Shown: positions 28,534 through 37,145, counted from the first letter of the stretch. The stretch: 64,000 nt of DNA from Vitreimonas flagellata (GCF_004634425.1 NZ_SBJL01000002.1:124001-188000); one strand, 5' to 3'. The notes: generated by a model not told the origin, from the letters alone. Program-made: numbers and translations.

Positions 28534-28564
28534 ATAAAAAGCTCCCCCGTTCGCACGGGGGAGC
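28534..28564 (-). terminator. Rho-independent terminator of the small secreted protein gene
   Basis: GCTCCCCCGT and ACGGGGGAGC form a perfect 10-bp stem with a 4-base loop; on the minus strand it runs into UUUUUA. It lies 47 bases after the stop of the gene at 28612-28920. Confidence 0.85.
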
Positions 28565-28611
28565 AGGCAAAAGGTCCACGCGGGAGGCGATAGACCAAGT
28601 TGGGCAGGCTA

Positions 28612-28920
28612 TTACTGGGCGGACGCGGTTTGCAGCGCCGGCGAGATCGCGATGATCGTCGGCTCAGCGTCGCGGCTGGCGTCGCAACGGACGTTCTGCA
28701 GCTGGCCGTCGCGCCAGACGTCGAGGTCGACGCGGACGGTCGTGCCGCGCACGCGGGCCTGATCGAGGCGGACGTCGTCAATGGCGACGCCGGTCTGGGC
28801 GGAGACTTCCGCACGGCAGGCGCGGATCGCGGCCGAGCGGTCGCTGGCGGCGTCGGCCGAAGCCACGCCAGGAACGATCAAGAAAGCGGCGAGCGCCGCG
28901 GCACCAAAAAACTTCTTCAT
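28612..28920 (-). CDS. Small secreted protein of unknown function
   Basis: A 102-residue protein with a clear signal peptide (KKFFGAAALAAFLIVPGVASA, cleavage near residue 22). The mature part of about 80 residues has two Cys (RACRAEV and NVRCDAS), probably a disulfide, and an RVDLDVWRDGQLQNVRCD strand pair. No family is recognised. It starts 37 bases from the double TetR operator shared with the divergent regulator, so it is a likely target of that regulator. Confidence 0.7.
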   Translation of the reverse strand: MKKFFGAAALAAFLIVPGVASADAASDRSAAIRACRAEVSAQTGVAIDDVRLDQARVRGTTVRVDLDVWRDGQLQNVRCDASRDAEPTIIAISPALQTASAQ

Positions 28921-28957
28921 TACACCCTCCGGGGAAGAGACTGGCGCCGGCCGCTAC

Positions 28958-29004
28958 TATGACGACCGGTCTATTTGCTGGTTATCACTAGACCGGTCGT
29001 CATA
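28958..29004. promoter_or_regulatory. Double inverted operator for the TetR regulator
   Basis: Two copies of a 16-base sequence, TATGACGACCGGTCTA (28958-28973) and its exact inverse (28989-29004), 15 bases apart. Each contains the self-complementary GACCGGTC; the centres are 27 bp apart. TAGACCGGTC recalls the TAGA-GGTCTA boxes of LmrA/YxaF-type TetR proteins. It lies between the divergent tetR and secreted-protein genes. Confidence 0.8.
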
Positions 29005-29026
29005 CAAGTGTTAAAGAGGTCATGAC

Positions 29027-29611
29027 ATGGCAAAACCTTCCTCTGCTCGCGAAGATTTGATCGAAGCCGCTGTCGAGCTCTTCCGCGCCCGCGGATACGA
29101 GGGCGTCGGTGTTGCGGAATTGCTGCAGCGTTCGGGCGCCCCGCGCGGCTCGCTCTATTTCCATTTCCCAGGCGGCAAAGAACAGATCGGCGCCGAAGTG
29201 GTCGCCCGCGTCGGCGCGCATGTGTGCGAACGCTTCAAGCAATTGCGCGAATCGAGCCCCAGTCTCGATCGCTACATCGACCAGGTCTTCAAGGCGACGG
29301 CCAAGGAAGTCCGGGATCGCGAGTACGAAGCATCGTGCCCGATGGCGGCGATTGCCTCCGGTTTCAGCGCTGAAAACGTGAAGCTGCAAGCCGCCGTGAA
29401 AGAAGCCTTCACCTCCTGGGAACGCGAAATGGCGCTAGCGGCGCAACAATGCGGCGGCATGAGCGCGAAGGATGCGGCGGTGTTCGCATCCGCCTTCCTC
29501 ACGGCGATGGAAGGCGCGTTTATCGTCTCCAAAGCACAGGGCTCGTCGGCGCCGCATGCGAACGCCGCACGCGCCATCAAGGCGCTCGCCAACGCGCTGC
29601 GCACGCACTAA
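29027..29611 (+). CDS. TetR/AcrR family regulator (LmrA/YxaF-like)
   Basis: A 194-residue TetR protein. The N-terminal helix-turn-helix is LIEAAVELFRARGYEGVGVAEL followed by RSGAPRGSLYFHFPGGKEQI, with the extra Pro-Gly of the LmrA/YxaF_C group. The C-terminal ligand domain carries the CPMAAIASGFSAEN motif typical of that subgroup. GAGGT precedes the ATG by 7 bases. It probably represses itself and the divergent secreted protein through the two operators at 28958-29004. The inducer is unknown. Confidence 0.9.
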   Translation: MAKPSSAREDLIEAAVELFRARGYEGVGVAELLQRSGAPRGSLYFHFPGGKEQIGAEVVARVGAHVCERFKQLRESSPSLDRYIDQVFKATAKEVRDREYEASCPMAAIASGFSAENVKLQAAVKEAFTSWEREMALAAQQCGGMSAKDAAVFASAFLTAMEGAFIVSKAQGSSAPHANAARAIKALANALRTH

Positions 29612-30072
29612 GCGCGCGTAATCGTCGCGGCGAAACAGCCGCGCCGCGCATAATGCGCCTGGATGTAGGCGACGTGTTCGTTAGCGAAGAAGCGCTCAAT
29701 CAAGGTCGCGGCGTCTGCGCCTTCCACCAAATCTGCCTCGATCATCATATGCGTCGCGTTGAACCCGCGAAGCGAAATCGTCCGCCGCGCTAAGGCCGGG
29801 GGCACAATGTTCGCCACATCGGCCCGCGCGCGCGTCTCACGCACAAAGATCGGCCCCTGCTGTTTATAGGGCGTATCCGCCGGCTGGTGCGCGTGATTGA
29901 TCAACAGCACATGCTCGCCAATGTCCGCATCATCCAAACTGATCCGGCACGGCGCGCTGTTCTTAGCCTCAATGCGGACGCGTACAATACCACGCGCACC
30001 AAGCTCGTCGTCAGACAGCACATGCAGATGCGCGAAGGGTGCGGGATCGAGGCCAGCAATGCGAAAGTTCAT
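29608..30072 (-). CDS. DUF1203 family protein
   Basis: A 154-residue DUF1203 protein: FRIAGLDPAPFAHLHVLSDDEL at the start, then the conserved PCRISLDDADIGEHVLLINHAHQ and DTPYKQQGPIFVRE segments. Function of the family is unknown. ATG at 30072 has GGAG upstream; the frame extends to 30126 without better support. The 3' end overlaps the tetR stop by 4 bases. Confidence 0.85.
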   Translation of the reverse strand: MNFRIAGLDPAPFAHLHVLSDDELGARGIVRVRIEAKNSAPCRISLDDADIGEHVLLINHAHQPADTPYKQQGPIFVRETRARADVANIVPPALARRTISLRGFNATHMMIEADLVEGADAATLIERFFANEHVAYIQAHYARRGCFAATITRA

Positions 30073-30151
30073 GTCAAATCTCCTGCACCGCTTATGACGC
30101 GAGAGATGACCGCGCGCTGGCCGCAAACGGACATTGTGTTAGGGTGACGCC

Positions 30152-30781
30152 ATGCGTCTCAACCAGATCACCGCCGCGGCGACCGACCTCGCCCAGTCGA
30201 TCGCGTTCTACGAATTGCTCGGTCTCAAACTCATCGTGCAAAGCCCGCACTATGCGCGTTTCGAATTGCCGCGCGGCGAGGCGACGTTTTCGCTGCACGT
30301 CACTGACGGCGCGATCCCGCGCGAAAACGCGCCGCATCTCTATTTCGAGTGCAATGACGTCGACTTCGAAATCCGCCGCTTGAAACATGCGGGCGTCGCG
30401 ATCGAGCGCGAACCGATCATGCAATCTTGGCTCTGGTACGAAGCGTGGCTGCGTGATCCGGCGGGCAATCAGATTTGCCTGTTCAACGCCGGCGAAAATC
30501 GCCGCAACCCGCCTTGGCGCATCAACAAGCCCGAACTTACGCGCAACCTCCACCTCGTCATTCGCGACGGCGCGAAATGGGCCTTAGTGAAGAATAGCGG
30601 CGGTGAGGAAACTTGGCGCGAACTGCAGGATCGATACGGCGATTACAAAACCTCACTCGGCCCGTACGATCTCTACGATTTGCTCGCGATGCTCGAAGAA
30701 CAATGGCCTGATATCTTCGCGGCGCACGAAGACGCCATCCGCGCCTTCGCTGAGAGTCGCGAAACCGAGTTGGAATTCTAG
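30152..30781 (+). CDS. VOC (glyoxalase/bleomycin-resistance) protein with C-terminal extension
   Basis: Residues 1-112 form a vicinal-oxygen-chelate domain (ITAAATDLAQSIAFYELLGL, LYFECNDVDFEIRRLKHAGV, WLRDPAGNQICLFNAGENRR). About 97 further residues with Trp, Asp and Glu (PPWRINKP, NSGGEETWRELQDRYGDYK, LLAMLEEQWPDIFAAHED) follow and are not part of the VOC fold; they look helical and acidic. The metal ligands of true glyoxalases are incomplete, so the activity is unknown. No good ribosome site besides GGGTGACGCC. Confidence 0.8.
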   Translation: MRLNQITAAATDLAQSIAFYELLGLKLIVQSPHYARFELPRGEATFSLHVTDGAIPRENAPHLYFECNDVDFEIRRLKHAGVAIEREPIMQSWLWYEAWLRDPAGNQICLFNAGENRRNPPWRINKPELTRNLHLVIRDGAKWALVKNSGGEETWRELQDRYGDYKTSLGPYDLYDLLAMLEEQWPDIFAAHEDAIRAFAESRETELEF

Positions 30782-30785
30782 CGCC

Positions 30786-31274
30786 TTACCAGTGCTCGGG
30801 CCCGAGACCTTCGAACACGGCCGCAAAGCCAATGGCGCCTACGAACGCAAGCACAGCCAGCATCGCCAAAATGCCGACGGCCAGCAGCACGACGGCCCCA
30901 ATCCAGGAGATGCGCGACAGTAGCAGCGCCGTGTCATCATGCTCGGCCTGCGCTTGCGAGGCCCCAATGCAGCCCAGCACGAACGCGGCGATGGTCGGCA
31001 AGAGCGGGATGACGAAGCCCAGCAACAAGCAACCCACACCGATCGCACCAAGCACGAACGAGCCGGAATAAGAACGCGCCGCACCGCCAGCGGCAAAGGC
31101 GCCTGGCACGGCAAACACCGCCCGCGCCTCGCCATTCTCTTCCACGAAATCGACGATCTGCCCGGCCACAGGCGGCGCTGCCGAGCGCCATTCCGTCATC
31201 GGAAACTCTAGGCGACGCTCATCCGCAAGCAGAACGCCACGCCCATCATGAACGCCGAGAATGGTGCCACGCAT
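30786..31274 (-). CDS. Membrane protein with N-terminal beta domain
   Basis: A 162-residue protein. Residues 1-55 (RGTILGVHDGRGVLLADERR, then PVAGQIVDFVEENGEARAVF) look like a small OB-type beta barrel. Two hydrophobic stretches follow (about 70-105, with Gly/Leu/Ile, and 120-150). GGAG precedes the ATG at 31274. Proteins with this layout are annotated as hypothetical. Convergent with the VOC gene, 4 bases apart. Confidence 0.7.
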   Translation of the reverse strand: MRGTILGVHDGRGVLLADERRLEFPMTEWRSAAPPVAGQIVDFVEENGEARAVFAVPGAFAAGGAARSYSGSFVLGAIGVGCLLLGFVIPLLPTIAAFVLGCIGASQAQAEHDDTALLLSRISWIGAVVLLAVGILAMLAVLAFVGAIGFAAVFEGLGPEHW

Positions 31275-31328
31275 CAACTTCTCCGTGTCAGAACCAGGAA
31301 GATCACATCTTCGTCGCGTCGGCTCAAC

Positions 31329-32504
31329 CTATTCCGCGATCAGACGGCTCGGCGCGCGGATCGAGTCTGGCGATTGGTTCAGCGCTAGGATCTCGGCGAT
31401 CAGCGACAATACGGAGGATGAGCGATCGCCCTCGTCCGCTACGTCGCGGCAAACGCCATCGCTTGTCTCGTCGCCACAGGAGCGACCGATCGCGGGCCCC
31501 GCCACATAGCGCGCACCGCCATATTCGACCTCGGCGGCGTATATGCCATTCTCGGCGGCGCCACGCGGCAAGATGCGGAACAACGGCACACCACGCCCGC
31601 CGCCGCGCAAGCCCGCAGCGCGCACACTAACTTGCGCCTCGATCGCCTCGCCCGCACGCGCATTCATGGCGCCGGCACGCATGAGCTCGCCGACATAATA
31701 GACCATGTCGTCCAGCGAGCGCAGCCGCAGCCGCACCAAAGTTGAACCGATAGGAAACACCGGATCGCAATCTACGCCCGGCGCAGGCGCTTGGTGACGC
31801 ACGGGCGTTGTCGGCGCATACGCCTCGACAATCCCGCACAGCGCACGGCCCTGCGCACCGAAACTGCTCTCCGGCGCGCGCGCGCTGGTCGAGATCATGA
31901 ACTCACGCATCTCGCGCACGTAGGCGCATCCGAGCGTATCGATCTGCGGCGCGCAGTCCTCGAAAATCGTGTTGGCTTCGTTGGTGAACACCTGCACGCG
32001 GCCTTCCGCGTCCGTTTTCTCGATCGCCTCGACCATCACCAGCATCAACAGATCGCGCGGCCAACCGCTGCGCCAATAATGCGCGAACACATAAGGTTCA
32101 GTCGGTTCAAAGGCCGTGCGCGTGAGCGTTTGCGCATCGAACGGTTGCACTGCGTAGCTCGGCCGCCGCGCCGTTTCGCGCGACGCTTCAGCACTACCGA
32201 AGCCCCAAGGCGACCCGCCTTCGCCCAGCGGAATCGAGCCGATGCCAACGCTCTGACTGTAATTCCACGACGGACTATCCGAGATGCCCGTCATCGCGAG
32301 ATAATAGCGCGGCATGCGATCGCGCGAGCGCAGCACATTGAGCAGGATTTGCGCCGACACGGCTTGCGCATAAGCTTCATTGAACGCCACCGCATCATCG
32401 GCAATCTGACGCGTCAGCCGTTCGCGCTGCGACGGTATCGACGGCGCCGTGGCGCACGAGGCCGCCAGCGCACACGCCGCCAGCGCAGACAAAATCCGCT
32501 TCAT
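31329..32504 (-). CDS. Conserved lipoprotein of unknown function
   Basis: A 391-residue protein with a lipoprotein signal (RILSALAACALAASC, Cys at about 17). The mature protein begins with a helical NEAYAQAVSAQILLNVLRSRDRMPRYYLAMTGISDSP, a segment found in a group of alphaproteobacterial outer-membrane-type lipoproteins, and contains several Cys that could form disulfides. No catalytic motif is seen. ATG at 32504 follows GGAGGGG. Monocistronic and divergent from the carbonic anhydrase. Confidence 0.75.
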   Translation of the reverse strand: MKRILSALAACALAASCATAPSIPSQRERLTRQIADDAVAFNEAYAQAVSAQILLNVLRSRDRMPRYYLAMTGISDSPSWNYSQSVGIGSIPLGEGGSPWGFGSAEASRETARRPSYAVQPFDAQTLTRTAFEPTEPYVFAHYWRSGWPRDLLMLVMVEAIEKTDAEGRVQVFTNEANTIFEDCAPQIDTLGCAYVREMREFMISTSARAPESSFGAQGRALCGIVEAYAPTTPVRHQAPAPGVDCDPVFPIGSTLVRLRLRSLDDMVYYVGELMRAGAMNARAGEAIEAQVSVRAAGLRGGGRGVPLFRILPRGAAENGIYAAEVEYGGARYVAGPAIGRSCGDETSDGVCRDVADEGDRSSSVLSLIAEILALNQSPDSIRAPSRLIAE

Positions 32505-32617
32505 ATTCCCCTCCAAGGCGTGAGCATGCCCACCTGCGCGCGGGCGCCAAGTAAGTTCCCCAAGCTGCCGAGCTTCAGAACTTGCGCTTTGCCCTCAGCT
32601 TCGCTTCAAAGCGCTTT

Positions 32618-33232
32618 ATGGAACACCTGATCGAAGGCTATCGCATCTATCGCGAGAAGCGCTGGCCGGAACTTCGCTCCCTCCACCGTGAATTGGCCGA
32701 ACGCGGCCAGTCTCCTAAAACGCTGGTGATCGCCTGCGCCGACAGTCGCGTCGATCCAGCGACGATCTTCAACGCCGGCCCCGGCGAACTCTTTGTGGTG
32801 CGCAACGTCGCCAACCTTGCGCCGCCGTTCGAAAACGCGCCGGGCTCCTATCACGGCGTCAGCGCGGCGATCGAGTTCGCGGTGCTCGCCTTGAAGGTCG
32901 AGACCATCCTCGTGCTTGGCCATGCGCAGTGCGGCGGCGTGCTCGCCGCGCTCGATAAGCGGCCACGCAACCCTCAATCCTTCTTGGACGCCTGGATCAG
33001 CCTGCTCGACACCGCCAAGGCGCGCGTCGAGGAAGCCCACCACGAACACCCGCCGACGGCGCTGGAATACGAGTCGATTCGGGTCACCTTGGAGAATTTG
33101 GCGACCTTCCCGTTTGTGGCGGATGCGATCCGCGAGCGCGGCCTAAAACTGGCCGGCGCCCGCTATGGCGTCGCCGATGGCGGCCTGGAAGTCCTCGATC
33201 CCGCAACTGGCGCGTTCAACCCAGTAGTTTGA
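32618..33232 (+). CDS. Beta-carbonic anhydrase
   Basis: A 204-residue beta-class carbonic anhydrase that interconverts CO2 and bicarbonate. Zinc ligands and the Asp-Arg pair are present: Cys40, Asp42, Arg44 (IACADSRVDP) and His102, Cys105 (GHAQCGG). The phosphate/bicarbonate segment VVRNVANL is conserved. ATG at 32618 gives the usual N-terminus; an upstream in-frame ATG at 32582 is less likely. It could supply bicarbonate to carbamoyl-phosphate synthase. Confidence 0.95.
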   Translation: MEHLIEGYRIYREKRWPELRSLHRELAERGQSPKTLVIACADSRVDPATIFNAGPGELFVVRNVANLAPPFENAPGSYHGVSAAIEFAVLALKVETILVLGHAQCGGVLAALDKRPRNPQSFLDAWISLLDTAKARVEEAHHEHPPTALEYESIRVTLENLATFPFVADAIRERGLKLAGARYGVADGGLEVLDPATGAFNPVV

Positions 33233-33326
33233 CGCGATTTCACCGTAATCGCGGGCCATCTCCAGTATTGCATCGGGATGTTCCGTGCTAAGGGCGTCTT
33301 ACTGAGGGGGCGCCGCGGGAGACGTC

Positions 33327-34973
33327 ATGGCGGACGTACTCATTGTTTGTGTGCGTGAAGATGAGCCGCAAGCTAAGGCGCTTGCGGACATGTTCGAGGC
33401 TGCCGGCTTCACGATCGGCGGCGCTCCGAGCAATGACGGTGCGCTGCGGTCCAGCGGCGCGGGCGTTATCGTCTGGTCTCAAGCTTCTATCCGCTCGCGC
33501 CCATTTCTCGACGCCGCACAGCGCGTCATCAACGCCGACAAAGCCGTCGTCGCCAGCCTGATCGAACCACCGCCGCCGTCGAGCATAGGCTCCTCGCCCG
33601 CTTTCGATCTCTCGCGCTGGAGCGGCGATCCGAACGATCCGTCGCTTGATCCGCTGTTTTTCGCGGTCGACCGCATGGTCAACGCCGCACGCGCCTCGGT
33701 TGGTGCAGGCGCGGCAGCACCGCAAACGCAAGCCTTCGACGAGCCGCCGCGCTTGGCCCCGCGCCCAGCGCCACCGCCTCCGCCACAACGTCTTGCGCCG
33801 CAACCATCCGCCGATCCGCTGGGTGGCGAAGCCGAACATTGGCGCGCGATCCGCGACAGCCGCGATCCTTCGGTTTTCATGGATTATCTGGCGCGCTACG
33901 GCGCGACGGGCACCTTCTCGGAAGTGGCTGAGCTGCGCTTAAAGCAGCTTACCTCGGCGAAAGCCGCTCCAGCGCCACAACCGCCGCCACGCCCAGCGCC
34001 GCGGCCGTCAGCGCGCCTAGATCCGCCGCCGCGCCGCGTCGATCCCACGCCGCCTCCGCCGCGTCGCGAGCCGCCGCCACCGCCCGCACCGCGTTATGCG
34101 GAAGCTCCACGCCGGACCGCGCCCCCGCCAGAACGACATTATGATCGCGACGATCTGCGCGACCCGCCGCGCAATCAGGGCGGCGCGCTGCGCGCCTTCA
34201 TCCTCGTCGCTTTGCTTGGCGGCGCGGCGCTCGCCGGCGGCCTCTATTTTGGCGGCGGCTTGAACAACGACGCGCCGCGCGCGGCGGTCGAAGACAATAC
34301 CAGCACCTCAGACGTTGGCGCACCGCCGGACGCGGAGAGCAGCTACGACACGGCGGACAATGGCACGTCGTTCTCAGAAGCGCAGGACAATCGCGCGGCG
34401 CCCGCGCGCCCCACAGCGGCCGCGCCGGATCGCGAGCAGACCCGCGAGCGGGAACGCCAGCGCGAGCGGGAGCGTGAAGCCGCGGCCTCTGAGCCCGTGC
34501 CCACGCCGACCACGAATTTCGCGTCCAATTCCGGCGGGCCGGTGTCGCTGTCAGCAAGCAATTCAAATCCGCCGGGTTCAACGGCCCCAAACAATGCCGT
34601 CACACTCTCGCCGCCCGTCACAGCCCCAGCGACAACGCCTGCGTCTACGACTCCGCCGCCGGCCGTGACGCCCACCCGCCCACCCGGGACCGTCGTGTTC
34701 ACGCAGCGCCCGAGCGCAAACCGCATTGCGGAGCTTTATCCCTCAGCCGCCTCCCGGCGCGGCGTGGGCGGGCGCGTTCAATTGAGCTGCCAGGTGCAAA
34801 GCAACCTAACGCTTGCGTGCACGATCGTTTCAGAGACCCCTCCAGGCCTGGGCTTTGGTCAAGCGGCGCTCTCGACAGTGAGTTCCTACCGCGTGCGGCC
34901 AACGCTCTCGGATGGCGCGAGCGCCGTTGGCGCCAGCACCCGCATCGCCGTCAATTTCCAGGCGCCGCAATAA
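33327..34973 (+). CDS. TIR-like domain / TonB-like fusion membrane protein
   Basis: A 548-residue protein with an uncommon layout. Residues 1-120 resemble a TIR or TIR-like domain (ADVLIVCVREDEPQAKALAD, a VIVWSQASIRSRPF strand-helix, LSRWSGDPNDP). Residues 171-208 carry a W-x-x-I-x-x-S-x-D...F-x-x-Y-L-x-x-Y-G...A-x-x-R-L module often seen beside caspase-like or effector domains. A Pro-rich linker (209-280), one transmembrane helix (about 289-310), an Arg/Glu stretch (368-385) and a C-terminal TonB-like domain (about 460-546, ending VRPTLSDG...AVNFQAPQ) follow. The TIR part would be cytoplasmic and the TonB-like part periplasmic. The TIR position usually held by the NADase Glu appears to be Ala63. 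panD starts at the next base. Confidence 0.75.
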   Translation: MADVLIVCVREDEPQAKALADMFEAAGFTIGGAPSNDGALRSSGAGVIVWSQASIRSRPFLDAAQRVINADKAVVASLIEPPPPSSIGSSPAFDLSRWSGDPNDPSLDPLFFAVDRMVNAARASVGAGAAAPQTQAFDEPPRLAPRPAPPPPPQRLAPQPSADPLGGEAEHWRAIRDSRDPSVFMDYLARYGATGTFSEVAELRLKQLTSAKAAPAPQPPPRPAPRPSARLDPPPRRVDPTPPPPRREPPPPPAPRYAEAPRRTAPPPERHYDRDDLRDPPRNQGGALRAFILVALLGGAALAGGLYFGGGLNNDAPRAAVEDNTSTSDVGAPPDAESSYDTADNGTSFSEAQDNRAAPARPTAAAPDREQTRERERQREREREAAASEPVPTPTTNFASNSGGPVSLSASNSNPPGSTAPNNAVTLSPPVTAPATTPASTTPPPAVTPTRPPGTVVFTQRPSANRIAELYPSAASRRGVGGRVQLSCQVQSNLTLACTIVSETPPGLGFGQAALSTVSSYRVRPTLSDGASAVGASTRIAVNFQAPQ

Positions 34974-35324
34974 ATGATCCTGACATTGCTGAAGGCAAAG
35001 CTGCATCGCGCACGCGTGACGCAATGCGACCTCCACTACGAAGGCTCGATCTCGATCGACGCCGATCTGCTTGAGCGCTCGGGCATCCTGCCGAACGAGC
35101 AAGTGGATGTGCTGAACATCAATAATGGCGCGCGCTTCACGACTTATGCGATCGAGGCGCCGCGCGGCTCGCGCATGTTCGGCATCAATGGCGCAGCGGC
35201 GCGCCTAGCGCAATTGGGCGACCCCATCATCGTGATCGCCTATTGCCAGATGCCGGCCGAAGAAGCGCGCAATTACAAGCCGTCCGTCGTACTCTTAAAC
35301 GAGCACAACGAGGTGATCGGCTAG
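34974..35324 (+). CDS. panD: Aspartate 1-decarboxylase PanD
   Basis: PanD makes beta-alanine from L-aspartate for pantothenate and coenzyme A. The 116-residue proenzyme has Gly24-Ser25 in HYEGSISID, the self-cleavage site producing the pyruvoyl group, and the later [12 protein letters not shown] and [12 protein letters not shown] segments. ATG follows the TAA of the TIR-TonB gene without a gap, so it is very probably cotranscribed and coupled to it. No other pan gene is nearby. Confidence 0.96.
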   Translation: MILTLLKAKLHRARVTQCDLHYEGSISIDADLLERSGILPNEQVDVLNINNGARFTTYAIEAPRGSRMFGINGAAARLAQLGDPIIVIAYCQMPAEEARNYKPSVVLLNEHNEVIG

Positions 35325-35333
35325 ACCACGCGC

Positions 35334-37145
35334 CTAGCGCGTGATCCGCAGATCGCCGATGCCCGAGCCGATGGCGTCGAACGCCGCCTGCAATTCGGCC
35401 GCGTTGGCCGCCTGATAGAAGTGGTCGGCATCCGTTGCGCAATTGCGCAAGCGCGTTTCGTTGTCGTCGTTCGTGTCGCGGAATTGGATCGTGTAGATTT
35501 CGATGCCCGTCGCCTTGATCGCCGTGCACAAGGATTCCTGTGCGCTATTGATGTAGCTCACATAGCTGCTGCTGCTTGTGATCGCGTTGCGATTGAAGCC
35601 ACTCGGCAACGAGCTACGGAAGCCGGAGGTCGTCCACTGGCCGAGGTGGCTGAAGGCCGAATAGTCGGATTGGAGCGCTTGGCCGTTACCAGAGGTTTCG
35701 TTGGTGCTGCTATTGGTCAGATTGGTGTTTTCACCGTCTGTCATCAACACCAGCACTTTGCGCACCGGGTCATCCTCATCGTCATACGGGCGGCCTTCCG
35801 TGAAGGGTGCGGTCGGCGAGAGCACGCGCCAGCCCCACGCCAAACCTTCGGCCTGGTTGGTGCCGCCGCCATTCCAGTGCTGCATGGCTTGAATGGCGTT
35901 GATCACCGTCGTGCGGCTCGTCGTGAGCGGCACGATGGGCGTCGGGCAGCCGCGGTTCGGGCCACGCGCGTTTGGCGCGGAGGTCGTCATCGTGTGGCTG
36001 ACGCCCGAGCGATACTTCCATGGCGAAAGCTCGCGACCGGTTTGCACGGTGTTGCCGCTTTGCGTCGCGGTCGCCCAGATATTGTTGCTGCTGCTCCAGC
36101 TCGCGGTCGCACCCAGCGAGTCCGTCAGATAGGAATTCGATGAACCCGTCGTGCTCTGATTGCCGTATTGATCGACCCAGAAATAGGGCGAGAACATGGT
36201 CTCTGGCTGCGCGGGGTTCGGCACCGTGTCTAGAGCATGGTGCGGCCCCGGGCGCGCTTCCACGCAGCCGCCCCAGCCGTAGCTGGAATTGATCGTGGCG
36301 AGTTGATCGAACAGATCGAAGTAATTGATGTTCGCTGGCGCATAGGCCCAGCGCCCTTGGCGCGAGCTGCCGCTGATCGTGGCGGTCGTGCAATCGCCCC
36401 AGACTATTGGAATCGAAGAGCCCGCAAAGGTCGTCGATGGGACTGGGCTCGATGCGCAATTGTTGATGCGTTGGAAGTAGATTTGACGATCTTCGAGCAA
36501 TTCGCCGTTGAACGGCGCAGCGCCCGTCGTGTCGATCCAACCCGAATTGCGATAGGCCGCGCCGACGTTCACTTGCGCCACGAAGGGCACCAACGCCACG
36601 CTCACTGTGTCGCCGTCGATGCCCAGCAGGAAGTCCGCCAAATCCTCGGCGGCGTCGCGCAGCGCCTGCATGTCGTTCGACATCGAGCCCGTGTTGTCGA
36701 GTACGAGCGCGACTTCGATCGGCGGGCTAGCGCTCGCCTGCGCCTCCGATTGAACGCGGATGTACCAATCTTCGTTGCGGATGATCGCCGCCAGCGAGAG
36801 CGGCATCGGCAGGCGCGCGGTCACGCGGTGGCCGCCATCGTCCATTTCGAAAACGTGAAATTCGGCTTCGAGGCCAAGTGTGCCCATCTCGGCGTCAAAG
36901 AACGCCCGGGCGCGGTTTTCGCGCTCGGTTAGGTCCAGGTTTGAGCTTCGCTCAGCGACCAGAGCGGCGCCGTCGGCGGCGTTCTGCATCTGCACGCGCA
37001 GCGCCTGGGCGCGCGTGAAATCGACCGTGAGGCCGACCAAGCCCACCAGCACCGAGCCCATGAGGGCCCACAGCATCGCGACGTTGCCCTGACGCGCGCC
37101 CGCAAACCGGCGCAGCCCCAAGTTTTTCACCAACCGCCCAAACAT
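35334..37145 (-). CDS. VWA-domain Tad/Flp-type membrane protein (TadG-like)
   Basis: A 603-residue protein. The N-terminus (GNVAMLWALMGSVLVGLVGL, then VDFTRAQALRVQMQNAADGAALVAE) is the TadE/TadG-like anchor with a type IV-pilin-like hydrophobic helix. A von Willebrand factor A domain follows with the MIDAS motif VALVLDNTGSMS and ends LVLMTDGENTN; it is interrupted by about 250 Ser/Thr/Asn-rich residues. TadG-like proteins anchor Flp pili or act at the envelope. ATG at 37145 is chosen; the upstream TTG at 37157 only adds four residues. No other tad genes lie in the window. Confidence 0.85.
   Translation of the reverse strand: MFGRLVKNLGLRRFAGARQGNVAMLWALMGSVLVGLVGLTVDFTRAQALRVQMQNAADGAALVAERSSNLDLTERENRARAFFDAEMGTLGLEAEFHVFEMDDGGHRVTARLPMPLSLAAIIRNEDWYIRVQSEAQASASPPIEVALVLDNTGSMSNDMQALRDAAEDLADFLLGIDGDTVSVALVPFVAQVNVGAAYRNSGWIDTTGAAPFNGELLEDRQIYFQRINNCASSPVPSTTFAGSSIPIVWGDCTTATISGSSRQGRWAYAPANINYFDLFDQLATINSSYGWGGCVEARPGPHHALDTVPNPAQPETMFSPYFWVDQYGNQSTTGSSNSYLTDSLGATASWSSSNNIWATATQSGNTVQTGRELSPWKYRSGVSHTMTTSAPNARGPNRGCPTPIVPLTTSRTTVINAIQAMQHWNGGGTNQAEGLAWGWRVLSPTAPFTEGRPYDDEDDPVRKVLVLMTDGENTNLTNSSTNETSGNGQALQSDYSAFSHLGQWTTSGFRSSLPSGFNRNAITSSSSYVSYINSAQESLCTAIKATGIEIYTIQFRDTNDDNETRLRNCATDADHFYQAANAAELQAAFDAIGSGIGDLRITR

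Noticed and set aside
28494-28814. Minus-strand 106-residue frame over the secreted-protein gene
   Set aside because: It is out of frame with the clear signal-peptide gene at 28612-28920 and runs into its terminator.
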